Shown here one piece after another: positions 34,644 through 43,857 of a stretch of 64,000 nt of DNA. Positions within the stretch are counted from its first letter, which is position 1. Every line of letters starts with the position of its first letter. The position numbers were made by a program, and so were the translations under genes. The stretch comes from Pseudomonas sp. Au-Pse12 (GTDB lineage: Bacteria; Pseudomonadota; Gammaproteobacteria; Pseudomonadales; Pseudomonadaceae). The notes under the pieces are model-generated. The model worked only from the letters and a program-made list of their open reading frames with translations, was not told where the DNA came from and did not search any database. Location of the stretch: assembly GCF_021341665.1 (NCBI RefSeq), contig NZ_JAJTTH010000005.1:496001-560000 (forward strand), read 5' to 3'.

Positions 34644-34943
34644 TTATTTCACCACTCGGCAGGCGGCGATGGCATCCAGTGCCTTGGTCCGCAACTCCGC
34701 GCTCGGCTGCTTGGTTTTGCTCATCAGTTCCTTGATTTCCTCGGTGGTGAATTTTTCATTCAGTTTGTCGGCACCGCAGGCGCAATGCTTTTCAGCGCTC
34801 TTGGCGTCGATATTCTGGCTAGCGGCCGCGGTGCAGTCCTTCATGTAGTCGGCGCGTGCTCCGGCAGGCCAGGCCGCCTGTGCGCTCAAGGGCAGCAACA
34901 GGGCGAGTGGGGCGGCAAGGGCGAGCAGTTGGGTAAGGCGCAT
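34644..34943 (-). CDS. Periplasmic hypothetical protein, cysteine-containing
   Basis: 99-residue protein with a clear signal peptide (MRLTQLLALAAPLALLLPLSAQA). The 76-residue mature part is helical, with Cys in MKDCTAA, a CACG pair (EKHCACGADKL) and one in AIAACRVV: four Cys that can form two disulfides. Family not recognised, though the size and Cys layout recall small envelope proteins of pseudomonads. It ends near the cold-shock upstream region on the same strand. Confidence 0.72.
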   Translation of the reverse strand: MRLTQLLALAAPLALLLPLSAQAAWPAGARADYMKDCTAAASQNIDAKSAEKHCACGADKLNEKFTTEEIKELMSKTKQPSAELRTKALDAIAACRVVK

Positions 34944-35327
34944 GAGTCGGGTTCTCCTGAAGTAAGTAGCAAGGACGGCGATTCTCGAGGTATTTGAGGT
35001 TCGACGTACATCTCAAGTTCACTTTCAACACTAAAAGACTGTAAACCAGGCTCGCAGGAATTTGCTGCGCGGCGATTGCGATTTTTCTGTGCTAGCATGC
35101 CCCGCTTGGGTGTTTTCAAGCTTTGGGTGTTTCTCTTCCCTTGCCGTCTATGCCTCATAAATTTTGATTTGAACCCCAGTCACTCTGGTTCGGTTTCCCG
35201 GTTGGCCGCAAGGCTCTTGCCACTGTGAGGCAGGCGTTCATAACAGAACGGCCGAACTGAATCGCGTACTGGCTCATCCCAACCCACGTGACCTTTGGTA
35301 GGGGTCACCACTAGGAGAGGAGGCGCC

Positions 35328-37250
35328 ATGCCCACTATTACTCTTCCCGACGGCAGTCAACGTTCATTCGACCATGCGGTATCCGTAGCGGAGGTCGCCG
35401 CATCCATTGGTGCAGGTCTGGCCAAGGCTACATTGGCCGGCAAGGTCAATGGCAAGCTGGTCGACGCCTGTGATGTGATCGACGGCGATGCGACCCTGCA
35501 AATCATCACGCCAAAGGACGAAGAGGGGCTGGAGATCATTCGCCACTCTTGCGCGCACTTGGTGGGGCACGCGGTCAAGCAGTTGTACCCGACTGCCAAG
35601 ATGGTCATCGGGCCGGTCATCGATGAAGGCTTCTATTACGACATCGCCTACGAGCGTCCTTTTACGCCCGAAGACATGGCCGCTATCGAGCAGCGCATGC
35701 AACAGTTGATCGAGAAGGATTACGACGTAATCAAGAAGGTCACGCCGCGCGCCGAAGTTATCGACGTGTTCAAGGCGCGTGGTGAAGACTACAAGCTGCG
35801 TTTGGTTGAAGACATGCCGAACGAGCAGGCAATGGGTCTTTACTACCACGAAGAATATGTCGACATGTGCCGCGGTCCGCACGTGCCGAACACTCGCTTC
35901 CTGAAGTCCTTCAAGCTGACCAAGTTGTCCGGCGCCTACTGGCGTGGCGATGCGAAGAACGAGCAACTGCAGCGGGTCTACGGTACTGCCTGGGCGGACA
36001 AGAAGCAGCTTGCTGCTTACATCCAGCGTATCGAAGAGGCTGAAAAACGCGACCATCGCAAGATCGGCAAGCGCCTGGGCCTGTTCCATACCCAGGAAGA
36101 GGCGCCGGGCATGGTGTTCTGGCACCCGAATGGCTGGACCCTGTACCAGGTTCTTGAGCAATACATGCGCAAGGTGCAGCGTGACAACGGCTACCTGGAG
36201 ATCAAGACTCCGCAGGTGGTCGATCGCAGCCTCTGGGAAAAATCCGGGCACTGGGCCAACTACGCCGAGAACATGTTCACCACTGAGTCGGAAAGCCGCG
36301 ACTACGCGATCAAACCCATGAACTGCCCTTGCCACGTGCAAGTGTTCAACCAGGGTTTGAAGAGCTACCGCGAGCTGCCAATGCGCCTGGCCGAGTTCGG
36401 TGCCTGCCACCGTAACGAGCCTTCGGGTGCCTTGCACGGAATCATGCGCGTGCGTGGCTTCACTCAGGACGATGCCCATATCTTCTGTACTGAAGATCAG
36501 ATGCAGGCTGAATCCGCAGCGTTCATCAAGCTGACCATGGATGTCTATGCCGACTTCGGCTTCAAGGACATCGAGATGAAGCTGTCCACTCGCCCTGAAA
36601 AGCGCGTGGGCTCCGATGATCTGTGGGATCGTGCGGAAAGCGCACTGGCCGCTGCGCTCGATAGCGCTGGCCTGCCATATGACTTGCAGCCGGGGGAGGG
36701 GGCTTTCTACGGTCCGAAGATCGAGTTCTCGCTGAAAGACTGCCTGGGTCGTGTGTGGCAGTGCGGTACCTTGCAGCTGGACTTCAACTTGCCGATCCGT
36801 CTGGGTGCCGAGTACGTTTCCGAAGACAACAGCCGTAAGCATCCAGTGATGTTGCACCGGGCAATCCTCGGTTCCTTCGAGCGTTTTGTCGGAATTCTGA
36901 TCGAGCACTACGAGGGCGCGTTCCCTGCATGGCTGGCTCCGACTCAGGCCGTGGTGATGAATATCACTGATAAACAGGCAGATTTTGCCCTCGAAGTGGA
37001 AAAAACACTCAATCAAAGCGGATTTCGTGCCAAGTCCGACTTGAGAAATGAAAAGATCGGCTTTAAAATCCGCGAGCATACTTTGCTCAAGGTTCCCTAT
37101 CTCTTGGTTATTGGAGATCGGGAGGTCGAGATGCAGACTGTCGCTGTGCGTACCCGTGAAGGTGAAGACCTGGGCTCGATGCCTGTCGGCCAATTCTCGG
37201 AGTTCCTCGCACAAGCGGTTTCCCGGCGTGGTCGCCAAGATTCGGAGTAA
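35328..37250 (+). CDS. thrS: Threonine-tRNA ligase
   Basis: 640-residue class II synthetase. In order: TGS domain (about 1-62), the editing SAD domain with [16 protein letters not shown] and CRGPHVPNT, the catalytic core (motif 2 [20 protein letters not shown], zinc ligands in MNCPCH) and the anticodon-binding C-terminus. ATG 35328 follows AGGAGAGGAGG. The stop overlaps the infC AUU start by one base. Confidence 0.98.
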
Positions 37251-37801
37251 TTATTATTAAGCGTGATATGAGACAAGATAAACGAGCTGCACCGAAAGCC
37301 CCGATCAACGAGAATATCTCGGCACGCGAGGTTCGGTTAATTGGCGCTGACGGCGAGCAGATTGGCATCGTCTCGATTGATGAAGCGCTTCGTATAGCTG
37401 AAGAAGCCAAGCTGGATCTGGTGGAAATTTCCGCCGACGCAGTCCCACCTGTTTGCCGGGTGATGGATTACGGCAAGTCGATCTTCGAGAAGAAGAAGCA
37501 GATTGCTGCTGCGAAGAAGAACCAGAAGCAGATTCAGGTTAAAGAAATCAAGTTTCGTCCAGGGACGGAGGAAGGGGATTACCAGGTAAAACTGCGCAAC
37601 CTGGTACGTTTCCTGAGTGACGGGGACAGGGCCAAGGTATCCTTGCGATTCCGCGGCCGTGAGATGGCCCACCAGGAGCTGGGGATGGAACTCCTCAAGC
37701 GGGTTGAAGCTGACCTGCAAGAGTACGGTTCGGTCGAACAGCATCCTAAGATGGAAGGACGCCAGCTGATCATGGTCATCGCCCCGAAAAAGAAGAAGTA
37801 A
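37250..37801 (+). CDS. infC: Translation initiation factor IF-3, AUU start
   Basis: 183-residue IF-3 that keeps 30S subunits free and checks start codons. Reading starts at ATT 37250 (giving [18 protein letters not shown]), overlapping the last base of the thrS stop; the ATG at 37268 would drop six residues conserved in Pseudomonas IF-3. IF-3 discriminates against AUU, which is how infC regulates itself in E. coli. Both domains are complete, ending [13 protein letters not shown]. Confidence 0.96.
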
Positions 37802-37861
37802 TCAACAGGGCACGGCAGGCCTTCTGATTATGTTTATCAACTGAATGCGGAGTATCCGAAC

Positions 37862-38056
37862 ATGCCAAAGATGAAAACCAAAAGTGGTGCTGCTAAGCGG
37901 TTTCTGAAAACTGCTAACGGTATCAAGCACAAGCACGCTTTCAAGAGCCACATCCTGACCAAAATGTCGACCAAGCGTAAGCGTCAACTGCGCGGTAGCA
38001 GCTTGCTGCATCCGTCTGACGTGGCAAAAGTCGAGCGCATGCTGCGCCTTCGTTAA
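37862..38056 (+). CDS. rpmI: 50S ribosomal protein L35
   Basis: 64-residue basic protein, MPKMKTKSGAAKRFLKTANG, with the L35 core HKHAFKSHILTKMSTKRKR. Lies between infC and rplT, in the universal order. Confidence 0.98.
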   Translation: MPKMKTKSGAAKRFLKTANGIKHKHAFKSHILTKMSTKRKRQLRGSSLLHPSDVAKVERMLRLR

Positions 38057-38086
38057 TTTTTGGATCAAGAATAGAGGAAGTAACTC

Positions 38087-38443
38087 ATGGCTCGTGTAAA
38101 GCGTGGCGTCATTGCCCGTAAACGTCACAAAAAAATTCTGAAACTTGCTAAAGGCTACTACGGCGCTCGCTCGCGCGTATTCCGTGTTGCCAAGCAAGCG
38201 GTAATCAAGGCAGGCCAATACGCCTACCGTGACCGTCGTCAGAAAAAACGTCAGTTCCGCGCTCTGTGGATCGCTCGTATCAACGCTGGTGCTCGTACCA
38301 ACGGTCTGTCTTACAGCCGTTTGATCGCTGGCCTGAAAAAGGCGTCCATCGAGATCGACCGTAAGGTTCTGGCTGATCTGGCAGTGAACGAAAAAGCGGC
38401 GTTTGCTGCGATTGTCGAGAAAGCTAAAGCCACCTTGGCTTAA
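38087..38443 (+). CDS. rplT: 50S ribosomal protein L20
   Basis: 118-residue 23S rRNA-binding assembly protein, MARVKRGVIARKRHKKILK, ending AKATLA. In E. coli L20 also represses rpmI-rplT translation. A good GAGGAAG ribosome site precedes it. No L20-binding leader was worked out here. Confidence 0.98.
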   Translation: MARVKRGVIARKRHKKILKLAKGYYGARSRVFRVAKQAVIKAGQYAYRDRRQKKRQFRALWIARINAGARTNGLSYSRLIAGLKKASIEIDRKVLADLAVNEKAAFAAIVEKAKATLA

Positions 38444-38499
38444 GTACCCCCGACAGTCATCCGGGCTCACCTTCCGTGAGCTCTGATGTTAAACGTCAT

Positions 38500-38539
38500 A
38501 AATAGGGGAAGAGCCTTCAAGCTCTTCCCCTATTTTGTA
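38500..38539 (+). terminator. Perfect 15-bp hairpin with T-run before pheS (terminator or attenuator)
   Basis: AAATAGGGGAAGAGC / GCTCTTCCCCTATTT with a CTTCAA loop and T4, ending 15 bases before pheS. A smaller hairpin (GCTCAC / GTGAGC) lies about 20 bases upstream. No Phe-rich leader peptide of the E. coli pheL kind is seen. Confidence 0.85.
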
Positions 38540-38553
38540 TCTGGAGTCTGTAC

Positions 38554-39570
38554 ATGGAAAACCTGGATGCGCTGGTTTCTCAAGCACTTGAGGCCGTGCA
38601 ACACGCTGAAGACATCAACGCCCTGGAGCAGATCCGGGTTCACTTCCTTGGCAAGAAGGGCGAGCTGACTCAGGTGATGAAGACCCTGGGCAACCTGCCT
38701 GCCGAAGAGCGTCCGCAAGTCGGTGCGCTGATCAACGTGGCCAAGGAGCGTGTGACAGAGGTTCTCAATGCGCGCAAAGCGGCTTTCGAGGAGGCGGAAC
38801 TCAGCGCCAAGCTCGCCGCCGAATGCATTGACGTAACCCTGCCGGGCCGTGGCCAGACCTCTGGTGGTCTGCACCCGATTACGCGGACCCTGGAGCGTAT
38901 CGAACAGTTCTTCACCCATATTGGCTACGGCATCGCCGAAGGCCCCGAGGTCGAAGACGATTATCACAACTTTGAAGCGCTCAACATCCCTGGCCATCAC
39001 CCGGCCCGGTCGATGCATGACACCTTCTATTTCAATGCGAACATGCTGCTGCGCACCCATACCTCACCGGTACAGGTTCGCACCATGGAGTCGCAGCAGC
39101 CGCCGATTCGTATCGTCTGCCCGGGTCGTGTGTACCGTAGCGATTCCGATATCACCCACTCGCCGATGTTTCATCAGGTCGAAGGCCTGCTAGTGGATCG
39201 CGACATCAATTTCGCCGACCTTAAGGGCACTATCGAAGAATTCCTGCGGGTGTTCTTCGAAAAGGAACTGGCCGTGCGTTTCCGTCCCTCGTACTTCCCA
39301 TTCACCGAGCCTTCTGCCGAAGTTGATATGGAATGCGTGATGTGCAGCGGTAAAGGCTGCCGGGTCTGCAAGCAGACTGGCTGGCTGGAGGTGATGGGTT
39401 GCGGCATGGTTCACCCGAACGTGCTGCGTATGTCCGGGATCGACCCGGAAGAGTTCCAGGGCTTTGCCTTCGGCATGGGCGTCGAGCGCTTGGCCATGCT
39501 GCGTTACGGTGTCAATGACTTGCGCCTGTTCTTCGACAACGACTTGCGGTTCCTTGCGCAATTTCGCTAG
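38554..39570 (+). CDS. pheS: Phenylalanine-tRNA ligase alpha subunit
   Basis: 338-residue catalytic subunit: N-terminal coiled coil, class II motifs (FHPARSMHDTFY equivalent: GHHPARSMHDTFYF; TSPVQVRTM; FRPSYFPFTEPS; GMGVERLAML). Forms an alpha2-beta2 enzyme with PheT, encoded 35 bases downstream. The strong hairpin just before it suggests attenuation control. Confidence 0.98.
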   Translation: MENLDALVSQALEAVQHAEDINALEQIRVHFLGKKGELTQVMKTLGNLPAEERPQVGALINVAKERVTEVLNARKAAFEEAELSAKLAAECIDVTLPGRGQTSGGLHPITRTLERIEQFFTHIGYGIAEGPEVEDDYHNFEALNIPGHHPARSMHDTFYFNANMLLRTHTSPVQVRTMESQQPPIRIVCPGRVYRSDSDITHSPMFHQVEGLLVDRDINFADLKGTIEEFLRVFFEKELAVRFRPSYFPFTEPSAEVDMECVMCSGKGCRVCKQTGWLEVMGCGMVHPNVLRMSGIDPEEFQGFAFGMGVERLAMLRYGVNDLRLFFDNDLRFLAQFR

Positions 39571-39605
39571 TCGCGCGTCCGTAACGAATCTATTAGGAGA
39601 GCAGG

Positions 39606-41984
39606 ATGAAATTCAGTGAACAATGGCTGCGTGGCTGGGTTAGCCCGCAGGTAAGTCGTGATGAGCTGGTTGCTCGTCTGTCGATGGCCGGTCTTGAGGT
39701 TGACAGCGTAACGCCAGCCGCCGGTGCTTTCAGTGGTGTAGTGGTGGGCGAGGTGCTGAGCACCGAACAGCACCCCGATGCCGACAAGCTGCGTGTGTGC
39801 CAGGTCAGCAATGGTTCGGAGACCTTTCAGGTTGTCTGTGGTGCACCTAACGTGCGCCAAGGTCTGAAGATTCCGTTTGCGATGATCGGTGCCGAGCTGC
39901 CAGGCGACTTCAAGATCAAAAAGGCCAAACTGCGTGGCGTTGAATCCAACGGCATGCTGTGCTCCCAGGCGGAGTTGCAGATCGGTGAAGGCAATGACGG
40001 TCTGATGGAGCTGCCGGTCGATGCTCCGGTGGGTGAGGACATTCGTAGCTACCTCAGCTTGGACGATGCCAGCATTGAGGTCGACCTGACTCCGAACCGT
40101 GGCGACTGCCTGTCTCTGGCCGGTCTGGCTCGTGAAGTCGGTGCCTTGTACGCGGCCAAAGTGCAGCGTCCGGAAGTACAAGCAGTTCCTGCAGCGCATG
40201 ACGAAGTGCGCCCAGTGGAAGTGCTGGCGCCAGCTGCTTGCCCTCGTTACCTGGGGCGGGTTGTTCGTAATGTCGACTTGTCCAAGCCTACTCCGCTGTG
40301 GATGGTCGAGCGCCTGCGTCGTGCTGACGTGCGCAGTATTGATGCCGCAGTGGATATCACCAACTACGTGATGCTTGAGCTGGGCCAGCCGCTGCATGCT
40401 TTTGATCTCGCCGAGATCAATGGCGGTATCCGCGTGCGCATGGCGGAAGAGGGCGAGAAGTTGGTGCTGCTTGACGGTCAGGAAGTGACCCTGCGCAGCG
40501 ATACCCTAGTCATTGCCGACCACACTCGGGCCCTGGCGATTGCCGGCGTCATGGGGGGCGAGCACAGCGGTGTCACCGCCAACACTCGTGATGTGTTTCT
40601 GGAAAGTGCCTTCTTCGACCAGATCGCGGTTGCTGGCAAGGCGCGGTCCTATGGTTTGCATACCGACGCTTCCCATCGCTACGAGCGTGGCGTGGACTGG
40701 CAGCTGGCTCGTGAGGCCATGGAGCGTGCTACCGGGTTGCTGCTGGAGATCACTGGCGGTGATGCTGGCCCGATCATTGAAACCGTCAGCGAGCAGCATC
40801 TGCCGTCGGTTGCGCCTGTCACGCTGCGTGCTGAACGCATCACGCAGATGCTGGGCATGGAAATCGAGGGGGCCGAGGTCGAGCGTCTGCTCACTGCTCT
40901 GGGGTTGACTGTAGCTGCCGACGGGGCAGGGCAGTGGCGTGTTGAAGTGCCAAGCCACCGTTTCGATATCAGCCTTGAGGTTGATTTGATCGAAGAGTTG
41001 GCGCGTCTTTATGGCTACAACCGTTTGCCGGTTCGCTATCCGCAAGCTCGCCTGGCACCTCAAGCCAAGGCCGAGGCCCAGGGCGATCTGCCTGCGCTGC
41101 GTCGTTTGCTGGTGGCTCGTGGTTATCAGGAAGCGATCACCTACAGCTTCATCGATCCAAAACTGTTCGAGCTGTTCAATCCTGGCGTTGAGCCGTTGCT
41201 GTTGGCCAATCCTATTTCGGCCGACATGGCAGCCATGCGCTCTTCCTTGTGGCCTGGGTTGGTCAAGGCGCTTCAGCACAACCTGAACCGTCAACAGGAT
41301 CGCGTCCGTCTGTTTGAAAGTGGTCTGCGTTTTGTTGGTCAGTTGGAAGGTTTGAAGCAACAGCCAATGCTGGCAGGTGTGGTTTGTGGCAGTCGCCTGC
41401 CTGAAGGTTGGGCGCAAGGCCGCGAAGGCGTGGACTTCTTTGACGTCAAGGCAGATGTCGAGGCCGTTCTGGGCTTTGCCGGCGCTCTTGATGCCTTCAC
41501 CTTTGCCCCGGGCAAGCACCCAGCGCTTCATCCTGGCCAGACTGCACGTATTGAACGTGATGGTCGTGAAGTCGGTTATCTGGGGGCTATTCACCCTGAG
41601 TTGGCGAAAAATCTCGGTCTGGATCGTCCGGTGTATGTATTTGAACTGGTCTTGGGCGAAGTGGCTCAAGGGCGTTTGCCGAAGTTCAATGAGCTATCGC
41701 GCTTCCCGGAAGTGCGTCGTGACCTGGCATTGCTGGCGGATCGTGACGTAGCGGCCAGCGCCGTTCTGGACGTAATCCGTGAAAATGCAGGTGAATGGCT
41801 GACAGACCTCAGGCTCTTTGACGTCTATCAGGGTAAAGGCATTGATCCGCATAGAAAAAGCCTTGCCGTCGGCTTGACCTGGCAGCATCCATCGCGCACT
41901 CTTAATGACGATGAGGTGAACTCTACGACGCAAAACATCCTCACCTCGCTCGAACAAAGGTTGAACGCCACGTTAAGGAAGTGA
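39606..41984 (+). CDS. pheT: Phenylalanine-tRNA ligase beta subunit
   Basis: 792-residue subunit with an N-terminal tRNA-binding (EMAP-like) domain (about 40-150, with HPDADKLRVCQVS), B3/B4 editing domain, B5 domain, a catalytic-like core and a C-terminal anticodon-binding FDX-ACB domain (FPEVRRDLALL). AGGAGAG precedes ATG 39606. It ends three bases before ihfA. Confidence 0.98.
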   Translation: MKFSEQWLRGWVSPQVSRDELVARLSMAGLEVDSVTPAAGAFSGVVVGEVLSTEQHPDADKLRVCQVSNGSETFQVVCGAPNVRQGLKIPFAMIGAELPGDFKIKKAKLRGVESNGMLCSQAELQIGEGNDGLMELPVDAPVGEDIRSYLSLDDASIEVDLTPNRGDCLSLAGLAREVGALYAAKVQRPEVQAVPAAHDEVRPVEVLAPAACPRYLGRVVRNVDLSKPTPLWMVERLRRADVRSIDAAVDITNYVMLELGQPLHAFDLAEINGGIRVRMAEEGEKLVLLDGQEVTLRSDTLVIADHTRALAIAGVMGGEHSGVTANTRDVFLESAFFDQIAVAGKARSYGLHTDASHRYERGVDWQLAREAMERATGLLLEITGGDAGPIIETVSEQHLPSVAPVTLRAERITQMLGMEIEGAEVERLLTALGLTVAADGAGQWRVEVPSHRFDISLEVDLIEELARLYGYNRLPVRYPQARLAPQAKAEAQGDLPALRRLLVARGYQEAITYSFIDPKLFELFNPGVEPLLLANPISADMAAMRSSLWPGLVKALQHNLNRQQDRVRLFESGLRFVGQLEGLKQQPMLAGVVCGSRLPEGWAQGREGVDFFDVKADVEAVLGFAGALDAFTFAPGKHPALHPGQTARIERDGREVGYLGAIHPELAKNLGLDRPVYVFELVLGEVAQGRLPKFNELSRFPEVRRDLALLADRDVAASAVLDVIRENAGEWLTDLRLFDVYQGKGIDPHRKSLAVGLTWQHPSRTLNDDEVNSTTQNILTSLEQRLNATLRK

Positions 41985-41987
41985 CGT

Positions 41988-42290
41988 ATGGGGGCTCTGA
42001 CGAAAGCTGAAATGGCCGAACGTCTCTACGAAGAGCTAGGCCTGAATAAACGCGAGGCCAAGGAATTGGTCGAGCTGTTCTTTGAAGAAATCAGGCACGC
42101 TCTCGAAGATAACGAACAGGTCAAATTGTCCGGTTTCGGTAACTTCGACCTTCGGGATAAACGCCAGCGTCCTGGCCGCAACCCGAAAACGGGTGAAGAA
42201 ATCCCGATCACGGCCCGCCGTGTGGTCACCTTTCGTCCAGGGCAGAAGTTGAAGGCCCGAGTTGAGGCTTATGCTGGAACCAAGTCATAA
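41988..42290 (+). CDS. ihfA: Integration host factor alpha subunit
   Basis: 100-residue DNA-bending nucleoid protein, starting MGALTKAEMAERLYEELGL and holding the HU/IHF beta-arm GRNPKTGEEIPITARRVV with the minor-groove Pro. Dimerises with IhfB. Follows pheT directly, as in E. coli. Confidence 0.98.
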   Translation: MGALTKAEMAERLYEELGLNKREAKELVELFFEEIRHALEDNEQVKLSGFGNFDLRDKRQRPGRNPKTGEEIPITARRVVTFRPGQKLKARVEAYAGTKS

Positions 42291-42627
42291 CGACGAGCTC
42301 CCGGTGATCCCGGGCAAGCGCTACTTCACTATTGGTGAGGTCAGTGAGCTTTGTGCGGTCAAACCGCACGTGCTGCGTTATTGGGAGCAGGAGTTTCCTC
42401 AACTCAACCCCGTCAAACGCCGCGGAAATCGCCGGTATTATCAGCGCCAGGATGTGCTGATGATCCGGCAGATCCGCGCGTTGCTTTACGATCAGGGGTT
42501 CACCATCGGTGGGGCACGTTTGCGCCTTTCCGGCGATGAAGCCAAAGATGATACGACCCAATACAAGCAACTGATCCGTCAGATGATTTCTGAGCTGGAG
42601 GATGTGCTTGTGGTGCTTAAGAAGTAA
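42271..42627 (+). CDS. MerR family transcriptional regulator
   Basis: 118-residue protein with an N-terminal MerR helix-turn-helix (KRYFTIGEVSELCAVKPHVL, then RYWEQEFPQL) and a C-terminal dimerisation helix; it lacks a ligand-binding domain. ATG 42271 starts MLEPSHNDELPVIPG, overlapping ihfA by 20 bases. It is always found after ihfA in pseudomonads; its target is unknown. Confidence 0.92.
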   Translation: MLEPSHNDELPVIPGKRYFTIGEVSELCAVKPHVLRYWEQEFPQLNPVKRRGNRRYYQRQDVLMIRQIRALLYDQGFTIGGARLRLSGDEAKDDTTQYKQLIRQMISELEDVLVVLKK

Positions 42628-42644
42628 TTCTTGGTTTTAAATAC

Positions 42645-42673
42645 TTCCACTTTTCAAAAGCTTGCGGTATATT
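42645..42673 (+). promoter_or_regulatory. Possible promoter of tRNA-Pro
   Basis: TATATT (42668-42673) with a weak TTCCAC 17 bases upstream. Confidence 0.4.
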
Positions 42674-42715
42674 CCTCAACGTTTCCTGAGAAGTGAAACA
42701 GGTTTCACGCCTAGT

Positions 42716-42792
42716 CGGGGCGTAGCGCAGTCCGGTAGCGCACTAGCATGGGGTGCTAGGGGTCGAGTGTTCGAATCACTCCGTCCCGACCA
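42716..42792 (+). tRNA. tRNA-Pro (anticodon GGG)
   Basis: 77-base tRNA, acceptor CGGGGCG / CGTCCCG, anticodon loop ATGGGGT in a perfect CTAGC/GCTAG stem, encoded CCA. It borders the integrase remnant and is the likely phage attachment site. Confidence 0.96.
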
Positions 42793-42808
42793 TATTTTTC
42801 AATGACTT

Positions 42809-42836
42809 AGCCCAATCTTCACAGGTTGGGCTTTTC
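42809..42836 (+). terminator. Terminator of tRNA-Pro
   Basis: AGCCCAA / TTGGGCT stem with a 10-base loop and a T4 tail. Confidence 0.75.
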
Positions 42837-42860
42837 ATTTGTGGGGAGTTTTTCGGGGCT

Positions 42861-43617
42861 TCATCCTGTTTTCCTCTTCAAGATCGTCAGCACCGGTCCC
42901 CGCGAGTCGGTTACTGATACCATGTTCGCAGCCTCAATCAGATGCCCAAGCTCAGCGCCCGAGTAGTGACTGGTGATGCTCCGTTCTTGTGCCCCAGCAA
43001 GGCCTTCCTGTCTTCCTGGGTAACACCTGCCGCCCGAAGGCGATGGCCAAAGTGCACCCTGATGGATGCATACCCAGGGTGAGCGGGGCGAAGGTTTTCC
43101 TCCTGCCAGAGTTTCGCTGCTCTCACCCGCGCCTTCTTCCATGCCGAGTCGTTCATGCGATGCATCGCGGTACCGTTGTAAGGAAAAACCCAGTCCTTGC
43201 TCTGTCCACGCTGCTTGTCGATGATTGATTTCGCCACGCTATTGAGCACGACCAGCCGCTCATCGCCATTTTTCACGCCCGACCTTTCGTTCCGGCCGCC
43301 GAAGTCGGAAGGAATCAGGAACACGCTGGTGCCAAGTTCCGGCACCGAAATCTCCCAATCCCACCTCAACTTGCAGACCTCCTGCTCGCGACAGCCCGTG
43401 TTCACCTTGAATAGGGCCATCGTCTGCAGGTGCGCCGGCAACTCGCCGAAAAGGATTGATTGCTCTTCCCATGACATTGGGTAGGGTTCACGCACCTTTT
43501 TCTTAAGGTCCAGCTTCGCCAGCATTGGCACCGAATCAAGCCAGGGCCGCCTTTCTTCATCCCGCCACTTCCGTGCGCAAAGCGACAGAACCCGTATCAC
43601 CAATGCTTTCGGCTCCA
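42861..43617 (-). pseudogene. Tyrosine recombinase (phage integrase), truncated and frameshifted
   Basis: C-terminal catalytic domain of a phage-type integrase reading towards tRNA-Pro. Present: the first catalytic Arg in NTGCREQEVCKLRW, a Lys-containing beta turn, the second His/Arg pair in HFGHRLRAAGV and ALLGHKNG. The catalytic Tyr lies in a different frame (SITSHYSGAELGHLIEAAN), so a frameshift near 42975 separates it. The family DLRHTF is eroded to RVHF. The N-terminal arm- and core-binding domains are missing; similarity stops near 43617, where the tape-measure fragment begins on the other strand. Confidence 0.88.
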
Positions 43618-43832
43618 TGGAAGACGCGATCGTGCAGTTCGCGATGACCGGGAAGCTGTCGTTTGCTGACTTTGCGAAGTCGATCCTTGCAGACATGGCA
43701 AGGATCGCTGTTCGCCAGGCCAGTTCCGCGGCGCTCAGCTCGCTGTTCGGCATGGCGGCCTCTGCTGCTGGGTCGTACTTCGGCGGCGGGGCGGCCTCGG
43801 CCGGCTCAACGCAGGCTGGGTATATGCGGTGA
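43602..43832 (+). pseudogene. Phage tail tape measure protein, C-terminal fragment
   Basis: About 72 residues, GSMEDAIVQFAMTGKLSFADFAKSI in two pieces with KSILADMARIAVRQASSAAL following, match the C-terminal region of lambda gpH-like tape measure proteins. The fragment directly abuts the truncated integrase with no other phage gene between, so a deletion joined them. It cannot be functional alone. Confidence 0.8.
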
Positions 43833-43857
43833 AAAGGACAGTGAGCCTGAAGGGCCG

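Noticed and set aside
43618..43753. N-terminal extension of the integrase frame
   Set aside because: It is antisense to the tape-measure fragment and lacks integrase similarity; the open frame crosses the junction by chance.
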